In this document: positions 1-4,932 of the stretch, piece after piece
Numbering within the stretch: position 1 is the stretch's first letter
Layout of the letters: each line of letters begins with the position of its first letter
Source of the DNA: Candidatus Sungbacteria bacterium RIFCSPLOWO2_01_FULL_47_10
GTDB lineage: Bacteria > Patescibacteriota > Minisyncoccia > Sungbacterales > GWA2-42-14
Assembly (NCBI GenBank): GCA_001820675.1
Contig: MHQO01000042.1
Span: forward strand, 9,953 to 15,048
Reading direction: 5' to 3'
Length of the DNA: 5,096 bases
Position numbers and translations under genes: made by a program
The notes under the pieces: model-generated
Seen by the model: the letters and a program-made list of their open reading frames with translations, nothing else
What the model was told of the DNA's origin: nothing
The model's database searches: none

Positions 1-1
1 C

Positions 2-883
2 GCTTGTGGTTCAGGGGGCTTTTTAATCCACGCGATGCAGTATGTTTGGAATAATGATTTAAAAAATGTGGATAAAGCGGCGAAAATAGATTATGCGAAA
101 AAATATATTTATGGTATTGATTTTGACGACAAACCAACAAAAATTGCCCGTGCCATGATGCTAATCGCCGGTGACGGCAAATCGCACATATTGAAATTGA
201 ATTCTTTAAATCCCAAAGAGTGGCAGGGAGACGAAAGCGAAAAATTGCACGCGCGAGCCGAACTTCAGGAGCGATTGGCGAAATTTGACGACTATGATAA
301 AAATTCAGACAACAAAGCAAATTTCAGACATTTTGATTTTAATGTTTTATTGACCAACCCGCCTTTTGCCGGAGAAATTCACGAAACCTCTTTGTTGAAA
401 GAATATAATTTGGCAAAAAATGATAAAGGCAAACTGCGGAATAAAATGGAACGGCACATTCTTTTTATAGAGAGGGCGTTGGATATGATACGTCCCGGCG
501 GCAGAATGGCAATAGTTTTGCCGCAAGGGGTTTTAAATAATACCAATATGGAATATGTTCGCGAGTACCTTTTTTATAAGGCGCGGATTTTAGCGGTTTT
601 AGGGCTTCATGGAAACACTTTTAAGCCGCATACGGGAACCAAAACCAGTATTTTGTTCTTGCAAAAATGGCCTGAAAAAGAAAAATCGTTAAAGGATTAT
701 CCTATTTTTATGGCGGTTTCTAAAAAAGGAGGCAAAGACAATTCCGGCGATTACGTGTATAAAAAAGATAAAAACGGAGATGTTTTATATAGTCCGCAAG
801 GCAAAAAATATCTGGACCACGATTTAGACGAAATCGCGGAGGAGTTTATAAAATTTGTCAAAGAACAGAAGTTTAATTTTTGA
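2..883 (+). CDS. hsdM: Type I restriction-modification DNA methyltransferase subunit M (5'-truncated by the window edge)
   Basis: This is the modification subunit of a type I R-M system, an N6-adenine DNA methyltransferase that acts with HsdS (and HsdR when cutting). The frame is open from base 2, so the gene begins outside the window; 293 residues are visible. The first visible residues, ACGSGGFL, are the SAM-binding motif I. Visible residues 119-122 are the catalytic motif IV, NPPF, preceded by a hydrophobic strand. GGRMAIVLP at about 166-174 is the conserved strand and turn after it. The fold continues to a charged C-terminal tail that ends in EQKFNF. The N-terminal helical domain is missing only because of the window edge. 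hsdS lies about 2.2 kb downstream on the same strand, which supports the type I assignment over a stand-alone methylase. The last 24 or so codons are duplicated at 1946-2015. The stop TGA lies just before the start of the DUF3800 gene. Confidence 0.93.
   Translation, partial: ACGSGGFLIHAMQYVWNNDLKNVDKAAKIDYAKKYIYGIDFDDKPTKIARAMMLIAGDGKSHILKLNSLNPKEWQGDESEKLHARAELQERLAKFDDYDKNSDNKANFRHFDFNVLLTNPPFAGEIHETSLLKEYNLAKNDKGKLRNKMERHILFIERALDMIRPGGRMAIVLPQGVLNNTNMEYVREYLFYKARILAVLGLHGNTFKPHTGTKTSILFLQKWPEKEKSLKDYPIFMAVSKKGGKDNSGDYVYKKDKNGDVLYSPQGKKYLDHDLDEIAEEFIKFVKEQKFNF
801..870 (+). repeat. 70-bp direct repeat, copy 1 (inside the 3' end of hsdM)
   Basis: This 70-bp block within hsdM matches 1946-2015 at 68 of 70 positions. 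The two differences (838 and 841) are both third codon positions and leave the amino acids unchanged (GCG/GCC and GAG/GAA). Outside the block, the sequences diverge abruptly on both sides. The pair brackets the DUF3800 and RNA segment and could support its loss by homologous recombination. Confidence 0.95.
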
Positions 884-1373
884 AAATAATGTTTGATAAA
901 TTTTTGCAAAAAGATAAAAACGGTAAAGATATGACATTAGGCGATTATAAAAGCCTTTGGACCAAGTTTTGTTTTCTTGATGAAAGCGGAAGCCTGAATG
1001 ATCCAAAAGACCCATTTTTTACCGTGGGATTTATAAAGTGCTCTCAACCGTATTATCTTCAAAGCAAACTTTTATACGAAAGACACAAAAAAAAATTTTA
1101 CGATGAGATGAAATTCAACAAGCTTTCAAAAAACAATTTTGATTTTGCAAAGTTTGCGCTTGATTCTCTTTTTGCCACGCGTAGTTTGTGGTTTCAATCC
1201 TATTCAGTTGATAAGCAGGGCGGATACTTCAATCGGGAATTTAGTGAAAATCCCTGGCAAGCATACGAGGATATTTCCATAAAGGTATTGGAAGCGTCTA
1301 TTCCCGAAAATGAGATTTTTATAATAATTGCGGATCACATAACTGTCCCCAAAAATATTCGGTTTGAAGTTAA

Positions 1374-1392
1374 TAGACCAGTTGCTTAATAA
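1374..1392 (+). repeat. Left terminal inverted repeat of the MITE, including the TA target
   Basis: Its 19 bp are perfectly complementary to 1464-1482. The stop codon that truncates the DUF3800 reading frame (TAA at 1387-1389) lies inside this repeat. Confidence 0.9.
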
Positions 1393-1480
1393 GGTTTTAG
1401 CCGTTTTTTTGAAAAATCATTGGCTTAAAATAAGGGTTTTTTGTATCAAATTTCCTCTAAAAATTATTAAGCAACTGGTC
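1376..1480. mobile_element. MITE-like element with perfect terminal inverted repeats and TA target duplication
   Basis: The ends are perfect inverted repeats of 17 bp (GACCAGTTGCTTAATAA at 1376-1392; its complement at 1464-1480). With a TA on each outer side (1374-1375 and 1481-1482), the symmetry reaches 19 bp. The 71-bp core is AT-rich and has no coding capacity, so the element is non-autonomous. A TA duplication is characteristic of the IS630/Tc1-mariner superfamily, so a transposase of that type elsewhere in the genome is the expected helper (inference). The interior holds an imperfect inner palindrome (TTTTAGCC at 1395-1402 against GGCTTAAAA at 1422-1430) and a direct repeat AATAAGG at 1388 and 1429. 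A 4-bp TAAT duplication (1371-1374 and 1481-1484) also fits the sequence, but then the ends would not be symmetric. Confidence 0.85.
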
Positions 1481-1482
1481 TA
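1464..1482 (-). repeat. Right terminal inverted repeat of the MITE, including the TA target
   Basis: This is the exact reverse complement of 1374-1392. The DUF3800 frame resumes immediately after it, with the AAT GTA AAG codons. Confidence 0.9.
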
Positions 1483-1752
1483 ATGTAAAGCGGAAGTTAA
1501 ACGATAAATTAGGAAGATTGGCAATCGCTGGCGTTTGTCGTTTTGATTCAAAATCTAACGACCTATTACAACTTGCCGATCTTATGGTTGGCGCAATAAG
1601 TTATGATTTGAAATTGGCCACTGGAATAATTCAGCGGGGGGATAGATACAAAAGAAGATTTTTGGAGCATCTCAAAGAAAATTTAGGGGTAAAGAACTTT
1701 TTGGAAAACGGTTTTAGAAACTATAATTTCAATATTTTTGTTGATAAAGATG

Positions 1753-1780
1753 CTAAACAAAGACTGCCGTTTACGGCAGT
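1753..1780 (-). terminator. Terminator-like hairpin of the antisense RNA
   Basis: ACTGCCG (1780-1774) pairs with CGGCAGT (1769-1763) around a TAAA loop; an eighth pair is possible. The tail on the minus strand is CTTTGTTT, which is T-rich but interrupted, so termination may be incomplete. On the plus strand no T-run follows, so the hairpin does not look like the terminator of the DUF3800 gene. Confidence 0.5.
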
Positions 1781-1852
1781 TATGGAAAATGGCAGTAAAA
1801 CAAATGAAAAGAGGCCATCGTCCTAACGGTCGACGCCCTTTCTCGATACTGT
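1755..1852 (-). ncRNA. Candidate structured small RNA antisense to the DUF3800 3' end
   Basis: A promoter at 1887-1859 would start transcription near 1852, and a hairpin at 1780-1763 followed by CTTTGTTT would end it, giving about 98 nt. The 5' domain folds as an outer stem (1844-1836 with 1814-1806: 8 of 9 pairs, two of them G-U) capped by CGUC/GACG (1835-1832 with 1822-1819), with a 9-nt loop GACCGUUAG and a 3' bulge AUGG. A U-rich linker leads to the 3' hairpin. ACUGCC at 1796-1791 could compete for the 3' arm of that hairpin. Several structured RNA motifs named after DUF3800 have been published because they lie beside DUF3800 genes (recalled from the literature). I cannot say whether this matches one of them. 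It might instead be a leader whose downstream gene has been lost. Confidence 0.5.
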
Positions 1853-1858
1853 ATTTTT

Positions 1859-1887
1859 AGTATATTCCGATATTAAAACCTTGTCAA
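1859..1887 (-). promoter_or_regulatory. Sigma70-type promoter driving the antisense RNA
   Basis: Read on the minus strand, TTGACA (1887-1882) is followed by exactly 17 bp and then TATACT (1864-1859). This is the best promoter in the window: perfect -35, 5 of 6 matches at -10, ideal spacing. It points left, into the 3' end of the DUF3800 gene, with no sizeable protein gene on that strand. Confidence 0.75.
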
Positions 1888-1892
1888 TATCC

Positions 1893-1901
1893 TGTGGATA
1901 A
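1893..1901 (-). promoter_or_regulatory. Consensus DnaA-box sequence upstream of the antisense promoter
   Basis: The minus strand reads TTATCCACA, the perfect consensus DnaA box, ending 5 bp before the -35 hexamer. A single box could act as a DnaA-responsive operator or be chance. No cluster of boxes is present, so it is not an origin. Confidence 0.35.
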
Positions 1902-1945
1902 CCAAAAAAGCCGAGGAATAGTTCGATAAACTCGCTGTAAATAAA

Positions 1946-2031
1946 GCAAAAAATATCTGGACCACGATTTAGACGAAATCGCCGAAGAGTTTATAAAATT
2001 TGTCAAAGAACAGAAATTATCCTTTGTTTAA
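1946..2031 (+). pseudogene. Duplicated 3' tail of hsdM (remnant); includes direct repeat copy 2 at 1946-2015
   Basis: This fragment encodes the last 27 or so codons of an HsdM. It is identical in protein to the real tail through KEQK, then ends differently (LSFV instead of FNF). An in-frame TAA at 1942-1944 directly precedes it, and no start codon is available, so it is not expressed as a protein. It lies 3 nt upstream of the next gene. It is either the original hsdM end, displaced when a cassette carrying another hsdM tail integrated, or a copy brought in from a related operon. The two silent differences favour recombination between diverged alleles over a recent simple duplication. Confidence 0.88.
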
Positions 2032-2033
2032 AA

Positions 2034-2513
2034 ATGAAAATAGATTTTACAAAAGAAGATTATCGGCGTTTAGTGAAAATGGGCGAGATTGCCGATTGTG
2101 TATTCGGCCTTTTGGGCGATTTTGTTTCTGATGAATATAAAAAAGAATCCGAACAAATAGAAAAACTGCAAAGCCGTATTTTGGAATACGCGAATGACTT
2201 TGATTGCCAAGACCTCGTAGAGCGGTATGAAGACAAAACCGTTATAAAAGAAAAAGAATTTGAAAAAATTATGGAGATTCTTGATGATTATGATGATTAT
2301 GTTTTTTGGGATGAATTGGAAGAGCGGTTGGCAAATCGCGACATGGAAAAAGAACTGACAAAAGAAGAAAAAGAAAAAGTAAGGTCCGATGTTCATTTTT
2401 GGGTTGAAAAATCAGAGGAATATTATAAAAAATATCGGGAAGAATTTGAAAAGTTTGGCATAGACAGGTTCGAATTTAAAGACAATAATAAAAAATTTAG
2501 TTTTTGGAAATAA
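2034..2513 (+). CDS. Conserved-looking hypothetical acidic protein, between hsdM and hsdS
   Basis: The product is a 159-residue, highly charged protein, rich in Asp, Glu, Lys, Phe and Tyr, with no membrane segment or signal peptide. It is predicted to be soluble and mostly helical. Visible blocks are FTKEDYRRLVKMGEIAD near the N-terminus, an acidic middle (DDYDDYVFWDELEERLANRD, about residues 84-103) and a Lys/Glu-rich C-terminal helix ending in an FEKFGIDRF-type segment. The pattern FTKE-Y, then FWDEL--RLA-RD, resembles small uncharacterised proteins I have seen in other bacteria, but I cannot name a family or function. The ATG at 2034 follows an A-rich stretch with no Shine-Dalgarno. The next gene starts 4 nt after its stop, so the two are probably cotranscribed. 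Confidence 0.8.
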   Translation: MKIDFTKEDYRRLVKMGEIADCVFGLLGDFVSDEYKKESEQIEKLQSRILEYANDFDCQDLVERYEDKTVIKEKEFEKIMEILDDYDDYVFWDELEERLANRDMEKELTKEEKEKVRSDVHFWVEKSEEYYKKYREEFEKFGIDRFEFKDNNKKFSFWK

Positions 2514-2517
2514 TTTT

Positions 2518-3060
2518 ATGAATAAATATTCTGAACTCGATGAGATTAAAGAAGAACTAAAAGAAGCATTAAAGCATGACGAAAATTCGCTAGTCCAATC
2601 AACTAATCAGCATGTTGATTCTAAACGAACCTTTTTAGGTACTCTCATGACTATTTCAGTGGCGATTATTGCCGGGTTATTTGTATTGATAACGAACGGG
2701 AATTATGATAGTTGTTTCAGGGGATTAGCTATAGGTAGTGGCGGTTTGTTTGTGGTGTCTGTAATGGGTGCGAGTATCTATCTTATCGTAATTTTATGGG
2801 GAGAAAGTTTGTCTTTAGATAGACGCCGACAATTTCTTATAAATTCAAGAGGATGTCTTATGGGAGTAACCGATGACGAGAGTTTTAGAGGATATGGAGA
2901 ATTAACTCTTAGAGAAGCAGAAAAATCAAAACAAAAAGTTAAGGGTTCACAAGAAATTTGGTTTGTTATCGTCAGTTTTCTATTCATCCTTGCTTTTTTG
3001 TCGCTACTATTTGTTATTGGTAATGTTTTGGGTCTAGTCAAATTATGCAATATTCAATAA
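2518..3060 (+). CDS. Hypothetical three-span membrane protein, between hsdM and hsdS
   Basis: The product has 180 residues. The N-terminus (about 5-22) is a charged amphipathic helix. Membrane segments lie at about 39-59, 69-94 and 147-173. Between the second and third is a basic loop (DRRRQ at 101-105) and a soluble stretch of about 50 residues. There is no signal peptide and no recognised enzyme motif. Small multi-span proteins of this shape occur as membrane effectors in some defence systems, for example 2TM SLATT-type proteins. The resemblance is only in general shape and I do not assign it. It follows the preceding gene by 4 nt, and its 3' end overlaps the start of hsdS by 16 bp, so translation is probably coupled with hsdS. 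Confidence 0.78.
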   Translation: MNKYSELDEIKEELKEALKHDENSLVQSTNQHVDSKRTFLGTLMTISVAIIAGLFVLITNGNYDSCFRGLAIGSGGLFVVSVMGASIYLIVILWGESLSLDRRRQFLINSRGCLMGVTDDESFRGYGELTLREAEKSKQKVKGSQEIWFVIVSFLFILAFLSLLFVIGNVLGLVKLCNIQ

Positions 3061-4409
3061 TCCAAAAATCGCAACTTGAAGGCGCGCACCGGCTGGATGC
3101 GGAATATTACCAGCCGGAGTATTTGGATTTGAAAAACAAAATAACGAGTATTGAATTTAGATCAATCAAAGATTTATCCGAAAAAGTTTTTAGCGGTCCT
3201 TTCGGTTCAACTTTGAAAAGTGAGTCCTATCAAGATTTTGGAATACCATTTATTCGCATTGGTGATATAGCGGATATTTTTATTGATAAGGATAATTTGG
3301 TTTATATTTCTGAAGAAGAACATAAAAGGATTTATAGTACACATTTGAATATTGGCGATATAGTGTTATCAAAAATTGCTACAATAGGAAAACTTTCGGT
3401 TATAGATGATGAGCTAGGAGAAGTTAATATAAGTGAAAACAATATCGGTATTAGACTACAGAGTTTGAATGAAAATGTTCGTGCGTATGTTTTGTTTTTT
3501 CTGTTGAGCAAATTCGGACAATTTCAAATATTCCGCATGGCAAGTGGGAATATCCAGCTTAAGTTAAATGTTTCGGATATTGAAAATATCTTATTACCTT
3601 TTGCTAAGGATAATCGAAACAAGATTTTTGCAGATTATTACTCCCAAGTCATAGAAGAAAGGAGAAAATCAATAAAGTTTTATCAACAAGCCCAAAATTT
3701 GCTTTTGGAAGAACTGGGATTGGAAAATTTTGAAACAGAAAATGTTTCGGCGCGTATTGTGAATTTTTCTGATGTAAAATCTGCTGGTCGAATGGACGCG
3801 GAATATTTTCAGGTTAAGTATGAAAAATTGTTGAAAAAAGTGGAAGAGAAAAATGGCAAAATATTGGGAGAAATTGTTTCAATAAAAAAAGGAATTGAGC
3901 CCGGGGCGGAGAGTTATTTGGAAGAAGGCAAAAAATTTATAAGAGTCAGCAATATGTCCAAATTCGGCATAAGCGACAATGACCAAAAATATTTGAGCGA
4001 GGATTTATATAAAAAATTGAAGGAAGATTTTGAGCCCAAAAAAGGAGAAATTTTGCTGACCAAAGACGCAACACCTGGAATTGCCTGCGTTTTAAAAGAG
4101 GATACGGAGGGAATTATCGCCGGAGGCATTTTGCGGCTTAAACTTAAAAATAAAGATATTGAAGATGAATATTTGGCGCTTTGCTTGAATTCCGTCGTTG
4201 GCCAAATGCAGGCCGAGCGCGATGCCGGCGGCTCTGTAATCGCCCACTGGAAACCGGAGCAAATAAAAAATGTTTTAATCCCGATTTTACCAAAATCCAC
4301 ACAGCAAAAAATCGCCGATTTAATTCGCCAATCCCATAAAGCCCGTAAAAAAGCGAGAGAATTACTGGAAGAAGCCAAGCGAAAAGTAGAAGAATTAATT
4401 GAAAAATAA
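3045..4409 (+). CDS. hsdS: Type I restriction-modification specificity subunit S
   Basis: This 454-residue protein recognises the two halves of a bipartite DNA site and positions HsdM (and HsdR). It has the usual two-fold layout. TRD1 (about 35-190) shows SGPFGS (50-55) and GIPFIRIGDI (66-75). A helical spacer follows (about 205-235, LLLEELGLENF). TRD2 (about 260-415) shows KKGIEPG and KFIRVSNM (297-304). A C-terminal helix of Lys, Arg and Glu (about 420-454) mirrors the spacer. An internal repeat supports this: AHRLDAEYYQ at 14-23 returns as AGRMDAEYFQ at 247-256, a period of 233 residues. Length is normal for an intact HsdS. The ATG at 3045 overlaps the previous gene by 16 bp. The partner hsdM is upstream; hsdR is not in the window. 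Confidence 0.93.
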   Translation: MQYSIIQKSQLEGAHRLDAEYYQPEYLDLKNKITSIEFRSIKDLSEKVFSGPFGSTLKSESYQDFGIPFIRIGDIADIFIDKDNLVYISEEEHKRIYSTHLNIGDIVLSKIATIGKLSVIDDELGEVNISENNIGIRLQSLNENVRAYVLFFLLSKFGQFQIFRMASGNIQLKLNVSDIENILLPFAKDNRNKIFADYYSQVIEERRKSIKFYQQAQNLLLEELGLENFETENVSARIVNFSDVKSAGRMDAEYFQVKYEKLLKKVEEKNGKILGEIVSIKKGIEPGAESYLEEGKKFIRVSNMSKFGISDNDQKYLSEDLYKKLKEDFEPKKGEILLTKDATPGIACVLKEDTEGIIAGGILRLKLKNKDIEDEYLALCLNSVVGQMQAERDAGGSVIAHWKPEQIKNVLIPILPKSTQQKIADLIRQSHKARKKARELLEEAKRKVEELIEK

Positions 4410-4439
4410 ATGCTTTGTATGAAAGGGTGCATGGATAAC

Positions 4440-4468
4440 GGTGTCAGTTGATAGTGGTGTTAGGTACC
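4440..4468 (+). repeat. Tandem GGTGTYAG motif running into a GGTACC palindrome
   Basis: GGTGTCAG (4440-4447) is repeated as GGTGTTAG (4456-4463), 16 bp apart. The second copy runs into the palindrome AGGTACCT and a T-run. The block lies 30 bp after the hsdS stop and matches no gene feature. It may be the end of a degenerate mobile element (inference). Confidence 0.35.
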
Positions 4469-4636
4469 TTTTTCGTTTTTTTCTCTCCAACATCCTCTCT
4501 TGAGAGGATTTTTGGTTTCTTCTTTGATGGCCCCGGCGGCTGGTGGTACTGCCACCACAACGTATGAGAGTTGTGAGTATTGGTTTTTTGTTTGATATTT
4601 CAGCTTGGGGACAGTTTTTGTTTCTTTTTTTGGCAC
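4460..4636 (-). CDS. Possible small ORF (58 aa), perhaps mobile-element debris
   Basis: Most of the gap between hsdS and atpC is open on the minus strand from GTG (4636-4634) to TAA (4462-4460). It would encode a basic, Lys-rich peptide starting VPKKETKTVPKLKYQ, with a hydrophobic YVVVAVPPAAG stretch and ending CWREKNEKGT. There is no Shine-Dalgarno, and the hsdS terminator hairpin lies inside it. I do not recognise a family. The stop falls inside the GGTACC/GGTGTTAG motif, which could mean this is the tail of a decayed transposable element. It may equally be chance. Confidence 0.2.
   Translation of the reverse strand: MPKKETKTVPKLKYQTKNQYSQLSYVVVAVPPAAGAIKEETKNPLKRGCWREKNEKGT
4492..4513 (+). 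terminator. Rho-independent terminator after hsdS
   Basis: ATCCTCT (4492-4498) pairs with AGAGGAT (4503-4509) around a CTTG loop and is followed by five T residues and further T-rich sequence. It lies about 80 bp after the hsdS stop and would end the R-M operon before atpC. Confidence 0.75.
4541..4575 (+). other. Two overlapping small hairpins in the hsdS-atpC gap
   Basis: TGGTGG (4541-4546) pairs with CCACCA (4552-4557), and CACAAC (4556-4561) pairs with GTTGTG (4570-4575). They share bases 4556-4557, so they partly exclude one another. This G+C-rich patch stands out in AT-rich surroundings. No ligand-binding RNA class is recognised, and there is no T-run after either hairpin. Confidence 0.25.
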
Positions 4637-4642
4637 GTATTC

Positions 4643-4648
4643 TATAAT
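4643..4648 (+). promoter_or_regulatory. Probable -10 box of the atpC promoter
   Basis: A perfect TATAAT lies 27 bp before the atpC start. No good -35 sits 16-18 bp upstream (GTTTCT or similar), so the promoter is weak or activator-dependent. A start near 4655 would give a leader of about 20 nt. Confidence 0.4.
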
Positions 4649-4674
4649 AATGGAAGAATAGATTTCATGCCCTT

Positions 4675-4917
4675 ATGAACGCTTTTTCTTTTATCATAAG
4701 AGAGACCGATAATTCGCGGGAATTTTCCGGGGTCGTGTCGCTTTCGCTTCCTGCCGCGGCGGGGTATTTTACGATACTGCCGGATCACGGAGACCTTATT
4801 GCGGAAACAAGCTCCGGAACATGCACGATTGCGCACAGCGAAGGGGAAGAATCGTTTAAACTTTTGACGAGCGGGCTGTTTACAATACAAGGGGGTCGCG
4901 CAGTTTTGATAGTGTAA
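4675..4917 (+). CDS. atpC: F1F0 ATP synthase epsilon subunit, short form
   Basis: This 80-residue protein matches the N-terminal beta-sandwich of the F1 epsilon subunit, the part of the central stalk that contacts gamma and the c-ring. Diagnostic features are FSGVVSLSLPAAAGYFTILP followed by DHGDL (about 17-41), then a Gly turn and a C-terminal strand with GLFTIQGGRAVLIV. Typical epsilon subunits are about 130-140 residues. This one ends where the two-helix C-terminal domain would begin, so the inhibitory helices are absent; short epsilons of this kind are known in some bacteria. The ATG at 4675 has no clear Shine-Dalgarno. No other atp gene is in view: atpD, its usual upstream partner, is not there. 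The gene is visibly richer in G+C than the R-M genes. Confidence 0.85.
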   Translation: MNAFSFIIRETDNSREFSGVVSLSLPAAAGYFTILPDHGDLIAETSSGTCTIAHSEGEESFKLLTSGLFTIQGGRAVLIV

Positions 4918-4922
4918 CCACA

Positions 4923-4928
4923 AAGGGG
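4923..4928 (+). promoter_or_regulatory. Strong ribosome binding site for the last gene
   Basis: AAGGGG ends 4 nt before the ATG at 4933. It is the clearest Shine-Dalgarno in the window and fixes the start of the downstream gene; most other genes here have none. Confidence 0.7.
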
Positions 4929-4932
4929 ATTT

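Larger units (their letters stand above)
889..1826 (+). pseudogene. DUF3800 family protein, interrupted by a MITE-like insertion
   Basis: The gene is read as two pieces: 889-1375 and 1483-1826. Piece one carries FLDESGS (Asp about residue 31) and a hydrophobic strand ending in IIIADHI (Asp about 149). Piece two carries SKSNDLLQLADLMVGA, the typical C-terminal motif of DUF3800 proteins. The three acidic positions would suit an RNase H-like metal site, but that is inference; the family has no settled biochemical role. An insertion at 1376-1482 adds a stop codon at 1387 and shifts the frame. Removing 107 bp joins FEVN to NVKRKLNDKLGRL in frame, giving a protein of about 277 residues, normal for the family. 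A TTG at 880 is in frame, but the ATG at 889 is the likelier start. A separate protein starting at the TTG at 1518 is unlikely because coding similarity extends upstream of it. The last 20 or so codons overlap an opposite-strand RNA candidate. Confidence 0.82.

Noticed and set aside
824..1015. Minus-strand frame opposite the hsdM/DUF3800 junction
   Set aside because: It lies opposite two recognisable coding regions and has a low-complexity aromatic translation; a shadow.
1518..1826. Independent small protein starting at TTG 1518
   Set aside because: The same frame reads NVKRKLNDKLGR upstream of the TTG and joins the first DUF3800 piece once the MITE is removed, so it is the second half of a broken gene.
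1804..1860. Short frame MKRGHRPNGRRPFSILYF on the plus strand
   Set aside because: Only 18 codons, within the stem-forming part of the RNA candidate; no ribosome binding site.
1893..1901. Replication origin based on the DnaA box
   Set aside because: Only one box, no box cluster or unwinding element, and no dnaA/dnaN nearby.
1911..1940. tRNA T-arm-like GTTCGATAAAC sequence, considered as an attachment-site remnant
   Set aside because: Flanking bases do not form a T stem or acceptor stem.
2070..2396. Minus-strand frame of 108 codons
   Set aside because: Phe/Ile-rich translation that mirrors Lys/Asp/Glu codons of the real gene on the plus strand.
2778..3050. Minus-strand frame of 90 codons opposite the membrane protein
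   Set aside because: No recognisable motif; the plus-strand gene has coherent membrane segments and operon spacing.
3914..4432. Minus-strand frame of 172 codons opposite hsdS
   Set aside because: Ser/Ile-rich shadow of the TRD2 and C-terminal helix of hsdS.
4642..4923. Minus-strand frame of 93 codons opposite atpC
   Set aside because: The plus-strand frame matches the epsilon subunit throughout; the opposite frame has no recognised features.
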